Source: Sagittula stellata E-37 (GTDB lineage: Bacteria > Pseudomonadota > Alphaproteobacteria > Rhodobacterales > Rhodobacteraceae). Taken from it: a DNA stretch of 64,000 nt. Positions 35,586 to 43,747 of this stretch are shown in pieces. The DNA lies in contig NZ_CP155729.1 of assembly GCF_039724765.1 (NCBI RefSeq), positions 1,178,001-1,242,000 of the forward strand, in the 5' to 3' direction. A model generated the notes under the pieces. The model searched no databases and was not told the origin of the DNA. It saw only the letters and a program-made list of their open reading frames with translations. How positions within the stretch are numbered: position 1 is the stretch's first letter; each line of letters begins with the position of its first letter. The translations under genes were made by a program, and so were the position numbers.

Positions 35586-35732
35586 CTATCGCATCCACCA
35601 GTCCGGGGGTGACCAGCGGTCGCCGGCTGGGCGGGGGGGCAGGTTCAGGTCGCGGCGGATGCGTGCATCCAGGTGGGGGCCGTTTACAAGAGGCTGGCAT
35701 TCAGGGCGTCGGCGGAACAGGCGTCGGAACAT
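35586..35732 (-). CDS. Possible 48-residue basic small protein
   Basis: A short open frame starting with ATG at 35732. It encodes a basic N-terminus (MFRRLFRRRPE), a central HLDARIRRDLNLPPRP and a Trp-rich end (DRWSPPDWWMR). A ribosome-site-like GGGAGA lies 7-8 bases upstream. The helix-proline-tryptophan layout looks protein-like rather than random, but the gene is too short for a firm call. The rest of the 407-bp gap between rpsA and the next gene holds only the rpsA terminator. Confidence 0.4.
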   Translation of the reverse strand: MFRRLFRRRPECQPLVNGPHLDARIRRDLNLPPRPAGDRWSPPDWWMR

Positions 35733-35905
35733 GAGGGTTCTCCCGGGTTTCGGATGCCTTAAGGATGGTCAGTGTGCGGGGCTCCGGCGATCCGGTTCCT
35801 GCGGTTCGGCACTCCGGATCCTGCGGCAAGTGCGGCAGAAAAGCGCTCGCATCCCGGTGGGCGATTTCCTATCGTCGGACGCAACGGAAACCGGGGGAGG
35901 ACGCC

Positions 35906-36217
35906 ATGCGGATGGCCATCGTGATCTTCGGGCTGTGCGCCTGTACGGCGGCAGCGGCTCAGGATATCGTTCTGCCGGCTGAAGATCCCGGCATCCGTCA
36001 AAACGCGCCCCAGACCGGCACCGACCTCGTGATGAAACCCGTGACCGTGCAAGGCCAGAACCAGCTTCGCGGACGCTACGGAGCCGCCTGGTCCGAGGGC
36101 GAGGTGAAAAGCCGTGCCGCCCAGACCTGCGCGGAGGGCGGCATGCGGCTGATCTACTTCAAGCCCGGCGGCAAGGACCCAAAGGGCCGGACAGAGTTCG
36201 CCGCCGTCTGCAAGTGA
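35906..36217 (+). CDS. Small secreted hypothetical protein
   Basis: A 103-residue protein with a signal peptide (MRMAIVIFGLCACTAAAAQ), preceded by a very strong GGGGGAGG ribosome site. The mature part of about 85 residues has two Cys, one in AQTCAEGG and one second from the end, which could form a disulfide in the periplasm. A lipobox is not convincing. Family unknown. It sits between rpsA and ihfB. Confidence 0.65.
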   Translation: MRMAIVIFGLCACTAAAAQDIVLPAEDPGIRQNAPQTGTDLVMKPVTVQGQNQLRGRYGAAWSEGEVKSRAAQTCAEGGMRLIYFKPGGKDPKGRTEFAAVCK

Positions 36218-36464
36218 CGCCCTGCGCCTTTGCCGGTCCGGTCCGCGCGAATCGTCGCGGCACTTGGGTGGGAAGCCATGGACGGGCCGGGCCGGGACAT
36301 GCCTGATCGTTGCGATATCCACACACTTTTGACGCGAAAAGCTCGCAAACCGCTGCAAAATCACGGTTTTCCCACGGTTTCCCCTGTTTCCGTATCGAAA
36401 ACAGATGCGTATAGTCCCACCTAACGTGTCTCGAGATCCGAAGGCACGACGAGGGGGAAGTGAG

Positions 36465-36746
36465 ATGATCAGATCTGAACTGATCCAGAAGATTGCGGAC
36501 GAGAACCCGCATCTGTATCAGCGTGACGTAGAGCGGATCGTGAACACGATCTTCGAAGAGATCACCAACGCCATGGCCCGGGGCGATCGGGTCGAGCTGC
36601 GGGGCTTCGGGGCGTTTTCGGTCAAGAAGCGGGATGCACGGATCGGTCGGAACCCCCGCACCGGAGATTCCGTCGAAGTCGAAGAGAAACACGTCCCCTT
36701 CTTCAAGACCGGCAAGCTCCTGCGGGACCGCCTGAACGGGAAATAA
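36465..36746 (+). CDS. ihfB: Integration host factor subunit beta
   Basis: A 93-residue DNA-bending protein. It has the HU/IHF fold: N-terminal helices ([23 protein letters not shown]), then the beta-arm motif [21 protein letters not shown] whose Pro intercalates into DNA. It pairs with IhfA. Gene order rpsA-ihfB-lapA is a common one. The ATG at 36465 is preceded by GGGGGAAG. Confidence 0.95.
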   Translation: MIRSELIQKIADENPHLYQRDVERIVNTIFEEITNAMARGDRVELRGFGAFSVKKRDARIGRNPRTGDSVEVEEKHVPFFKTGKLLRDRLNGK

Positions 36747-36749
36747 TCA

Positions 36750-37109
36750 ATGCGTTACGTTCGCTACGCCATTTACGCGGTGCTGGCCATCGTACTGGTC
36801 GTCGTCTGTCTCGCCAATCGCGGGACCGTGACGCTGAGCACGTTGCCCGACGGTCTGGCGGCCATCCCGGGAATGGGCTGGCTGGCCGTGTCCGTCGAGG
36901 TGCCGCTGTTCATCGTCGTGCTGGGCGGACTGCTTTTGGGCTTTGCCATAGGCGAGCTGTTCGAATGGCTGCGTGAGTACAAGTATCGCGCCGAAGCTTC
37001 GCGCAAGAAGGCCGAGGTCAAGACGCTGGAACGACAACTCAAGCGGACCCAGGACGAGCGCGACAAGGACAAGGACGAAGTCCTGGCGATCCTAGACCAG
37101 TCTCGCTGA
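36750..37109 (+). CDS. LapA-family (DUF1049) membrane protein
   Basis: A 119-residue inner-membrane protein with two hydrophobic helices (about residues 5-22 and 48-70) and a charged coiled-coil tail (about 75-115, rich in Lys, Glu and Arg). This matches LapA/YciS, which in E. coli works with LapB to control LPS synthesis through LpxC turnover. No lapB is seen here. It starts 3 bp after ihfB and is surely in the same transcript. Confidence 0.88.
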   Translation: MRYVRYAIYAVLAIVLVVVCLANRGTVTLSTLPDGLAAIPGMGWLAVSVEVPLFIVVLGGLLLGFAIGELFEWLREYKYRAEASRKKAEVKTLERQLKRTQDERDKDKDEVLAILDQSR

Positions 37110-37183
37110 CAGACGTACAGCCTGTCCCGGGTGAGCGGCGTCCCCCTCTGATTGCCGCCGCCCGGCCCTGAACGGAGGCAAAC

Positions 37184-37846
37184 ATGGCCGACGTGCGCGT
37201 CAAGATATGCGGTTTGAAGACACCGGGCGACGTCGAGGCGGCGGTCGCCGCCGGTGCGGCGTATTGCGGTTTCGTCTTTTTCCCGAAAAGCCCGCGCAAC
37301 ATCCCGATCGCGACCGCTCGTGACCTCGCCGTGACGGCCCCGTCCGGCCTGGCGAAGGTCGCGCTCGTCGTCGATGCGGACGACGCGCTGTTGCGACAGA
37401 TCCTGGCGGAAGTGCCGTTGGACATGTTGCAGCTGCACGGGCGCGAGACACCTGAACGCGTGACCGAAATCCGCGCTCGTTTCGGCCTGCCGGTGATGAA
37501 GGCGGTCGGCGTGGCGACCGAGGACGACCTGCCGAAGCTCGGGCTTTATGCGCAGGTCGCCGACCAGCTTCTGATCGACGCGAAACCGCCGAAGGACGCT
37601 GCATTGCCGGGCGGCAACGGGCTGGCCTTCGACTGGCGCCTGATCGCCGGACGCCGCTGGCCTAAGCCGTGGATGCTGGCAGGTGGGCTGACACCGGAGA
37701 ACGTTGACCGGGCGGTGGCGATGACCGGCGCGGCACAGATCGACGTTTCAAGCGGTGTCGAATCCGCACCCGGGGTCAAGGACCCGGCCCGGATCGCGGC
37801 CTTCGTGCGCGCCGCGCAGGGTGTCGAGAGCGTGCCCCGGCTTTGA
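37184..37846 (+). CDS. trpF: Phosphoribosylanthranilate isomerase
   Basis: A 220-residue TIM-barrel enzyme of tryptophan synthesis. The general base Cys is in [12 protein letters not shown], followed by [29 protein letters not shown], the barrel strand DQLLIDAK and the phosphate site [11 protein letters not shown] and DVSSGVES. It lies 74 bp after lapA. trpB, which often follows trpF in relatives, is not next here; the downstream place is taken by the thiolase-like gene. Confidence 0.94.
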   Translation: MADVRVKICGLKTPGDVEAAVAAGAAYCGFVFFPKSPRNIPIATARDLAVTAPSGLAKVALVVDADDALLRQILAEVPLDMLQLHGRETPERVTEIRARFGLPVMKAVGVATEDDLPKLGLYAQVADQLLIDAKPPKDAALPGGNGLAFDWRLIAGRRWPKPWMLAGGLTPENVDRAVAMTGAAQIDVSSGVESAPGVKDPARIAAFVRAAQGVESVPRL

Positions 37847-38054
37847 CTGCAGCCCGGATGTCGCGGCGCTTCGGACCGTCGGGGCGAGGCGCGTGCGCCG
37901 TTCTCCCGACGACCGGATTTTCCTTGGGTTCCGGAACATTGCACCCGCGCACGCGTTGTAAGTGTTGGAGGCGTACGGGCATGAAGCAGGACATGATGAC
38001 ACCGGTGCGCAAGCGTGCCGGAGACGGCAGAAGCAATGCGGATCGAATCCGCGC

Positions 38055-39332
38055 ATGACTCGTCCCGTCTTCATCGTCGATGGCGCCCGCACGCCGTTTC
38101 ACCCCATGACCGGCACGGCATCCGCTTTCTCTGCCGCCGATCTGGCGGTGCAGTGCGGACAGCAGTTGCTAATCCGCCAGCCAGTGCCCGGAGAGGCGAT
38201 CGGCATGGTCCTTGTCGCCACGGCCCCGTCGGAGGTGGAGGGCGATCTGGCGCGCGAGACTGTCCAACGGCTTGACCTGCCCGCCACTTGCCAGACCTTC
38301 ACCCTGCGCGACACCTGCGGTGCCGGAATGCAGGCGCTGAACCTGGGGCTGTGCATGGTGCGAGAAGGGCAACAGGACGTGGTTCTGGTGGGCGGGGCCG
38401 ACGTGCCAAGCCGCGCGCCGATGGTCTACCGGTCTGAGGCGTCTTCATGGTTCAGCGAGGTGGCCAGCCGCAGGGCTCCGCTGGCGCGGGTCAAGGCACT
38501 GGCTGACGGACACCCGGAGTATCTCTTGCCGGTGCGCGCCCCCGGACGCAGCGCAGACGGTCCCGCAAGCAACCCGTCCGCCATCCGTGCCGCCGAGGCC
38601 GCTGCCTATCGGTTCGGTATCGACCGCGCCTCTGCGGACGCCTACGCCGCGCAAAGCCATGCGCGGCTTTCCGATGCGATGACCGCCGGCCGGACCGACG
38701 CCGAGGTTGTGCCGAGGTTCGGCGCGGATGGCACTGTCAGCGCGCGGGACTGCGCATTGGCCCGGGTCTCTGCCGAACGTCTGTCGCGGCTCACCCCGGC
38801 CTCCGGGTCGCCTTTCGGCAGCGTGACGACCGGCAACGCGGCTGTGCCCGGGGAAGGGGCCTGCTGGCTGATGATCGCGTCGGACGCGGCAGTGGATGCG
38901 TTCGGGCTGACCCCTCTTGCGAAAGTGACCGACAGTGGCATCGCGGCGGTCCGGGCAGCGGATGCGGGACTGGCCCCGGCCATCGCCGCCCTGTCATTGA
39001 TCGACCGGAACGACTGGACGTCAGATGATGTGGGCCTCTGGGAAATCAAGGAAACGATGGCAGCACAGGTTCTCGCGTGCGCAGCGGCGTTTTCAGACGA
39101 AGCTTTCTGCCGTGACACGCTTGGAGATGATCGTGCGGTCGGCGCCATAGATCCCGAAACGCTGAACGTGGACGGCGGCGCCATCGCGCTTGGCTTGCCG
39201 GTCGGCGCCGACTGCTGCCGGATGGTTCTGCACCTGGCGCATGCCCTGCGGACCCGGGGTGCGAAAAAGGGGGTCGCCATGGCCGCGATCGGCGGCGGGC
39301 AAGGCGCGTCCATTCTGCTGGAGACGGTATGA
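38055..39332 (+). CDS. Thiolase-like protein with degenerate active site
   Basis: A 425-residue protein collinear with FadA/FadI 3-ketoacyl-CoA thiolases. The nucleophile Cys88 is kept in RDTCGAGMQAL. Three other signature residues are changed: the Asn of NEAFA reads Lys332 in WEIKETMAAQ, the catalytic His of GHP reads Leu381 in GGAIALGLPVG, and the second catalytic Cys of C-I-G-G-G-Q-G reads Ala411 in AAIGGGQG. Normal Claisen chemistry is therefore unlikely. The frame is intact and codon use is like that of its neighbours. Its stop overlaps the FadJ-like gene by 4 bp. It may be a scaffold or a binding protein, or carry out a Cys-only acyl-transfer reaction. Confidence 0.85.
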   Translation: MTRPVFIVDGARTPFHPMTGTASAFSAADLAVQCGQQLLIRQPVPGEAIGMVLVATAPSEVEGDLARETVQRLDLPATCQTFTLRDTCGAGMQALNLGLCMVREGQQDVVLVGGADVPSRAPMVYRSEASSWFSEVASRRAPLARVKALADGHPEYLLPVRAPGRSADGPASNPSAIRAAEAAAYRFGIDRASADAYAAQSHARLSDAMTAGRTDAEVVPRFGADGTVSARDCALARVSAERLSRLTPASGSPFGSVTTGNAAVPGEGACWLMIASDAAVDAFGLTPLAKVTDSGIAAVRAADAGLAPAIAALSLIDRNDWTSDDVGLWEIKETMAAQVLACAAAFSDEAFCRDTLGDDRAVGAIDPETLNVDGGAIALGLPVGADCCRMVLHLAHALRTRGAKKGVAMAAIGGGQGASILLETV

Positions 39333-41350
39333 CCGCCGCGTTCCCGGATAACGGGTTCCCGGCGACGGAGAACTGGCGCCCCTCCCGGCACGGCGGCAAC
39401 ATCACGCTTTGGCTGGACTGCGCCTGCGAGGGACCGAACCGTGTCACCCGTCGGGTTCTGGATGAACTGGGCGAGTTGCTGGATGTCTTCGCTACCCACA
39501 TGCCGGACGTCGTCATCGTTCGCGCTTCCCGGGCCGAGGGGTTGGCGGACGGGATGTCGCCGGAGGATCTGTGCGATCTCGACAGTGTGGCAGCTCAAGA
39601 GCTGGCCGAGGGCGGGGCCGCCGTCCTCGACCGGCTTGCCGGGTTGCCCTGTGCGACCGTCGCCGTGATGCACGGGCGCACGCTGGGCACTGGCCTTTCG
39701 CTGGCGCTGGCTTGCGACCACCGCATCGGGATCGACGGCATGACCTGCGCTTTCCCGGAGATCTGTCTCGGCCTGCATCCGTTCATGGGCGGCGCAGTGC
39801 GCCTGACCCGGATGATGGACCCGGTGGAGGCGATGCAGATGATGCTGGCCGGAACGCCCCTTTCGGACGCACGGTCGAAGTCCCTTGGCCTGATCGATGC
39901 GCTGGTGCCGGAGTGCCACGTCACCGAAGCTGTGCGCGCGGCGGTGGAGCGGCGGCTGGACCGGACGGAAAGCCTGCGCACCGCCGCCATGCGCCTGGGT
40001 CCGTCCCGCCGCCTGTCCGCCGGTCGCCTGAGGTCGGAGGCAGAGCGCGTCACGCCCTACGCCTTCTACCCGGCCCCCTGCGCGCTGATCGCCCTGTGGG
40101 AAGAGCATGGCTTCGACCAGGGCGCCATGCAACTCGCCGAGACCAAGTCCTTTGCCCGTCTGGCGCAGTCCGACGTCGCGCGCAACATGTCCCATGTCGC
40201 CCGTCTGCGCGCCGGGCTGGAGGTCAGGAACCAGGACCCGATCCGGTCGGTTCACGTGATCGGCGCGGACAGGAACGGAGCCGCGATCGCCGCGTGGATC
40301 GCGGCGCACGGGGTGCGCGTCACGCTGGAGGACCCATCGCTGGAACGGTTGGCGCTGGGGGTGCGCCGGACCGCACGGTTGTGCGATGAAGCGGGATGCC
40401 CGGAGGCGGAGCGGCGTGCCGCGCTTGACCGCCTGATCCCCGACGCCGAAGGTCATGGCCGCGCGAGGGCGGACCTTGTGATCGTTGCAGGCGACGACAA
40501 TATCGCCGAGCGTCTGGCCCTGCACAAGGATCTGGCGGACGGCATGGCGCGCGGAGCGCTGCTGGTCAATGCCTCGCCGCACCTGCGGCTTACCGAGCTT
40601 GCCGGTCTGACGCGGACCCCGTCACGTCTTGCCGCGATGCGATTTTCCGACGACGCGAGCGGGTTGGTCGAAATCGCCGCGCACCGGCAGACGGATCCAC
40701 GTACACGCGATCGGCTGGCAGCCTTCGTCACCGGTCTGGGCAAGCTGCCGCTCGCTGTCATGGACGCTCCGGTCGGGCTGGTGGAACGCTTGGTCGCCGC
40801 CTACCTGATGGAGGCAATGGTGATGATCGACGAGGGCCACGACAAGCGCGATCTGGACCGCGCGGCGCTGGGGTTCGGGATGCCGGTCGGACCGGTCGCT
40901 CTGGCGGACCGGATGGGGCTCGACCGGTGCCTCAAGCTGTTCAACGCGGTGACGGACACGTCCGACAGCCCGGTCGCCAGCATCCCAGCCTGGCTGCCCG
41001 AAATGGTCGAGGATGGCCACACCGGGATCGAGGCGGGCACCGGGCTTTACCTGTACGCACGGGGCGAGAAACCTCCTGTTTTGCCCGTGGAGCCTGCCTC
41101 GCCCGATATCTCGGACCGGCTCGTCTTGCCGATCTGCGATGCCGCTGCAAGCGCCGTGCGGCGCAAGATCGTGTCGGATCCGAACACGGTCGATGCCGCT
41201 GCCGTTCTGGGTGTCGGCTTCGCGCCGTTCCGCGGCGGGCCGCTGCATTATGCGAAAAAGCGGGGAAGGGTGCCTGACCGGCTGCGCACATTGGCAGCAC
41301 GGCATGGCGAACGTTTCATGCCCGATGCCGGGTGGGGCGGATTGGCCTAG
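39329..41350 (+). CDS. FadJ/FadB-like protein with degenerate hydratase and dehydrogenase sites
   Basis: A 673-residue protein collinear with FadB/FadJ, slightly short. The N-terminal crotonase half keeps one catalytic Glu (Glu144, FPEICLG), but the other is Ser124 (TLGTGLSLALACD in place of GGGCE). In the dehydrogenase half the NAD loop GAGxMG reads GADRNG (312-317), and the catalytic His of HFFNP is Arg438 in MRFSDD; the following Glu448 (GLVEIA) remains. The C-terminal domain is recognisable (GFGMPVGPVALADRMG and LGVGFAPFRGG). Both activities are probably lost or altered. It forms a translationally coupled pair with the degenerate thiolase. Confidence 0.83.
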   Translation: MTAAFPDNGFPATENWRPSRHGGNITLWLDCACEGPNRVTRRVLDELGELLDVFATHMPDVVIVRASRAEGLADGMSPEDLCDLDSVAAQELAEGGAAVLDRLAGLPCATVAVMHGRTLGTGLSLALACDHRIGIDGMTCAFPEICLGLHPFMGGAVRLTRMMDPVEAMQMMLAGTPLSDARSKSLGLIDALVPECHVTEAVRAAVERRLDRTESLRTAAMRLGPSRRLSAGRLRSEAERVTPYAFYPAPCALIALWEEHGFDQGAMQLAETKSFARLAQSDVARNMSHVARLRAGLEVRNQDPIRSVHVIGADRNGAAIAAWIAAHGVRVTLEDPSLERLALGVRRTARLCDEAGCPEAERRAALDRLIPDAEGHGRARADLVIVAGDDNIAERLALHKDLADGMARGALLVNASPHLRLTELAGLTRTPSRLAAMRFSDDASGLVEIAAHRQTDPRTRDRLAAFVTGLGKLPLAVMDAPVGLVERLVAAYLMEAMVMIDEGHDKRDLDRAALGFGMPVGPVALADRMGLDRCLKLFNAVTDTSDSPVASIPAWLPEMVEDGHTGIEAGTGLYLYARGEKPPVLPVEPASPDISDRLVLPICDAAASAVRRKIVSDPNTVDAAAVLGVGFAPFRGGPLHYAKKRGRVPDRLRTLAARHGERFMPDAGWGGLA

Positions 41351-41374
41351 ATCGGTACGTGGCTCTGCGGAGCG

Positions 41375-41725
41375 TTACTCGGCGGCCAGGTCCAGCACGC
41401 GTTCCGGCGGGCGCCCGATGACGGCGCGGTCGCCACGCACGAGGATCGGACGTTCGATCAACTTCGGTTCTGCCACCATGGCGTTCAGCAACGCCTCGTC
41501 CGTTTCGTCCTTCGACAGGCCATGCTCCCGGAAGGCGGTTTCTTTCGTACGGACCATTTCGATGGCGGGGACGCCCAGAACCTTGTGCAGCGACTCGAGC
41601 TGCTCGAACGATGGCGGCGAGTCGAGATAGCGGAAGATCTCCACCTCGTAGCCATTGTCTTGGAGCAGTTTCAGCGCCTCGCGCGATTTGGAACAGCGCG
41701 GGTTGTGCCAGAGGATCATAGCCAT
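41375..41725 (-). CDS. arsC: ArsC-family reductase (thioredoxin-like)
   Basis: A 116-residue protein of the glutaredoxin-coupled ArsC family. The catalytic Cys11 lies in HNPRCSKSR; the Arg cluster includes the family [20 protein letters not shown] stretch. Typical ArsC reduces arsenate to arsenite, but the family also includes Spx/YffB-like members. No arsR or arsB is nearby; the gene is at the end of a pyrD operon with a 10-bp overlap, so an arsenic-specific role is uncertain. Confidence 0.85.
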   Translation of the reverse strand: MAMILWHNPRCSKSREALKLLQDNGYEVEIFRYLDSPPSFEQLESLHKVLGVPAIEMVRTKETAFREHGLSKDETDEALLNAMVAEPKLIERPILVRGDRAVIGRPPERVLDLAAE

Positions 41726-42774
41726 TTCTCCCGGTCCGTGCCGACGGCGTCGGCGACAGTCTTGAAATTGTCCCGCGCCAGAAGCGCGTCAAGGCCGCGG
41801 GCGATCTCTGCGCCCAGCCCCAGGCCGCCGTACACCAGCGCGGTGTAGAGCTGTACCGCCGAGGCCCCCGCCCGGATCTTGGCATAGGCCTGCTCTGCCG
41901 TCGACACCCCGCCCACACCGATCAGTGGCAGGCGCCCATCCGTCAGGTGCGACAGTCGCGCCAGCACGCGGGTGGATTTCTCGAAGAGGGGCTGTCCTGA
42001 GAGGCCGCCGGCCTCGCCCTTGTGCGCCGACCGCAGCCCGTCGCGCGACAACGTCGTGTTCGTGGCGATGACGCCCGCAACGCCGGAGGACAGGGCGACA
42101 TCTGCCACGTCCTCCAGACCCTGCGGATCCAGATCCGGCGCAATCTTTAGGAAGACCGGCAACGGTTTCGGCAACGCATCGCGTGCCGCCATCACCCCGG
42201 CTAGAAGGGCCGAAAGCGCCTCTTTGCCCTGCAGGTCGCGCAGCTTTTCGGTGTTCGGGGAAGATACGTTCACCGTCGCGAAGTCGAGATGTGCGCCGCA
42301 ACGGCTCAGCACCTTCGCGAAGTCGGCGGCGCGGTCGTCGCTGTCCTTGTTGGCGCCGAGGTTCAGACCCAGCACCATGTCGCGCGGACGATTCTCCAGC
42401 CTCGGGGCCGCGGCCTCCATCCCCTGGTTGTTGAAGCCGAAGCGGTTGATCGCCGCCGCGTCCTCCGTCAGTCGGAAAAGACGCGGGCGCGCATTGCCGG
42501 GTTGCGGGCGCGGGGTGATGGCCCCGACCTCGACAAACCCGAAACCCGCGCGCGACAGCGGCATCAGGGTCTCCGCATTCTTGTCGAAACCGGCGGCCAG
42601 CCCGACCGGGTTGGTCAGAGGCAGGCCGGCCACCTGCGTCCGAAGGCGGTCCGACGTGACCAGCCCGGGCAGCGGCGCGACGCCGGCCTTCAGCGCGCGC
42701 AGTGCCCAGGTGTGCGCGTCCTCCGGGTCCAGCCTGTGCAGGACACCCAGCCCGATACGTTCCAGCGCGTTCAT
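41716..42774 (-). CDS. pyrD: Dihydroorotate dehydrogenase (quinone), class 2
   Basis: A 352-residue FMN enzyme attached to the inner membrane. It oxidises dihydroorotate to orotate with ubiquinone in pyrimidine synthesis. The N-terminal membrane helix region ([17 protein letters not shown]) marks class 2. Catalytic Ser is in [14 protein letters not shown] sites are [34 protein letters not shown] and [19 protein letters not shown]. It overlaps DUF1330 by 4 bp and arsC by 10 bp. Confidence 0.95.
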   Translation of the reverse strand: MNALERIGLGVLHRLDPEDAHTWALRALKAGVAPLPGLVTSDRLRTQVAGLPLTNPVGLAAGFDKNAETLMPLSRAGFGFVEVGAITPRPQPGNARPRLFRLTEDAAAINRFGFNNQGMEAAAPRLENRPRDMVLGLNLGANKDSDDRAADFAKVLSRCGAHLDFATVNVSSPNTEKLRDLQGKEALSALLAGVMAARDALPKPLPVFLKIAPDLDPQGLEDVADVALSSGVAGVIATNTTLSRDGLRSAHKGEAGGLSGQPLFEKSTRVLARLSHLTDGRLPLIGVGGVSTAEQAYAKIRAGASAVQLYTALVYGGLGLGAEIARGLDALLARDNFKTVADAVGTDREKWL

Positions 42775-43199
42775 CCGAAAATCTCCCCGGTCTCAGAAGG
42801 GGCGCAACGGACCAGCCGGGAGTCGGCCACCGCCGCCTGCCGGTGGATCACTGCACGGGCGTACTCGGGGTCCTTGACCATCGCCATGAAAGCATGGGCG
42901 GACGGGTAGCGCGCGATGAAGACGTGATCCCAGGCCTCGCCCTCCGGCCCGATCAGGGTCGAGCGGAACCCGCCGCGCCAGAGGATATGACCGCCGACTT
43001 TCGCCAGGACCGGGCCGCTTTCCGCCCCGTACCGGGCGTAGGCCTCCGCCCCGGTCAGACCGGTTCCGTGCAGCGGATGGTCCACTGGGTAGGCGGCGCG
43101 GTCGCGCAGGCGCACGAGGTTCAGCATCTCGCACGGCTCGTCACGGTCAAGCCCCTTGAAGATGTCGAACTGCGTCCGCGTGGGATCGACATGGCTCAC
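42771..43199 (-). CDS. DUF1330-type protein
   Basis: A 142-residue protein of the dimeric ferredoxin-like alpha/beta-barrel type. Blocks include [29 protein letters not shown] and [19 protein letters not shown]. The substrate is unknown. The start is a GTG at 43199 that overlaps the DUF952 stop (GTGA); no ATG is available near it. Its stop overlaps the pyrD start by 4 bp. Confidence 0.82.
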   Translation of the reverse strand: MSHVDPTRTQFDIFKGLDRDEPCEMLNLVRLRDRAAYPVDHPLHGTGLTGAEAYARYGAESGPVLAKVGGHILWRGGFRSTLIGPEGEAWDHVFIARYPSAHAFMAMVKDPEYARAVIHRQAAVADSRLVRCAPSETGEIFG

Positions 43200-43534
43200 G
43201 CGAAGGTCTCCGGGAACTGGTGGGCACCGTCCTTCAGGGGCAGAGGCTGGCACCACGTCACATGCGCGAGGGTCAGCGGCCCGTAGAAATGCGGGAACAG
43301 CGCGCCGCCACGGGATTCCTCCCACTTGAGCGCATCGCCCATGCGGTCGGTCTCCAGCTCCGCAAGCATCAGACCGTCCTCGCCGGCAAAGTGTTTCGCC
43401 GCCGTTTCCCGCGCCTGTTCGGCGGTGGAGAAATGAATGAAACCGTCGGCGATGTCCACCGGCGCGCCCTCTGTCGCGCCCCGGGCGCGCAGGTCCGACC
43501 ACTCGTCGGCTCTCAGGATCTTGTAAATAAGCAT
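43196..43534 (-). CDS. DUF952-type protein
   Basis: A 112-residue cytosolic protein with the DUF952 pattern: IYKILRADEW, DGFIHFSTAEQARETAAKHF and FPHFYGPLTLAHV. Function unknown; the fold resembles ADP-ribosyl-transferase-like small domains. It is the first gene of the overlapping unit with DUF1330, pyrD and arsC. AGGA lies before the ATG at 43534. Confidence 0.85.
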   Translation of the reverse strand: MLIYKILRADEWSDLRARGATEGAPVDIADGFIHFSTAEQARETAAKHFAGEDGLMLAELETDRMGDALKWEESRGGALFPHFYGPLTLAHVTWCQPLPLKDGAHQFPETFA

Positions 43535-43747
43535 GTCATCCTGTTGCCGGGGATCGAGCCGCCGGTCAATCCCCGGCCTGCTCCCGGCGGTTCCGGCAAG
43601 TGGCGCACGGCCCCGTGATCCCCATTCGTGCAGCGGTGTCATGGAATCGTCGCCTGACGTTGCGATATGCGGTTTCAGGCTTTGACTCTTTGGTCCAACC
43701 GGGGTCTGCTGACGACACAAAAAACAGTTCTGACAGAGAGGTCTTTC

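Noticed and set aside
36340..36420. IHF autoregulatory site before ihfB
   Set aside because: AT-rich GGTTTTCCC/GGTTTCCCC words are present, but they do not fit the IHF consensus well enough.
37847..38054. Remnant of trpB between trpF and the thiolase-like gene
   Set aside because: The 208-bp gap has no TrpB motif in any frame; there is no evidence of a broken copy.
38642..40582. 646-codon antisense frame over the thiolase/FadJ pair
   Set aside because: No motifs and biased composition. It could suggest that the sense genes are artefacts, but these align end-to-end with known families.
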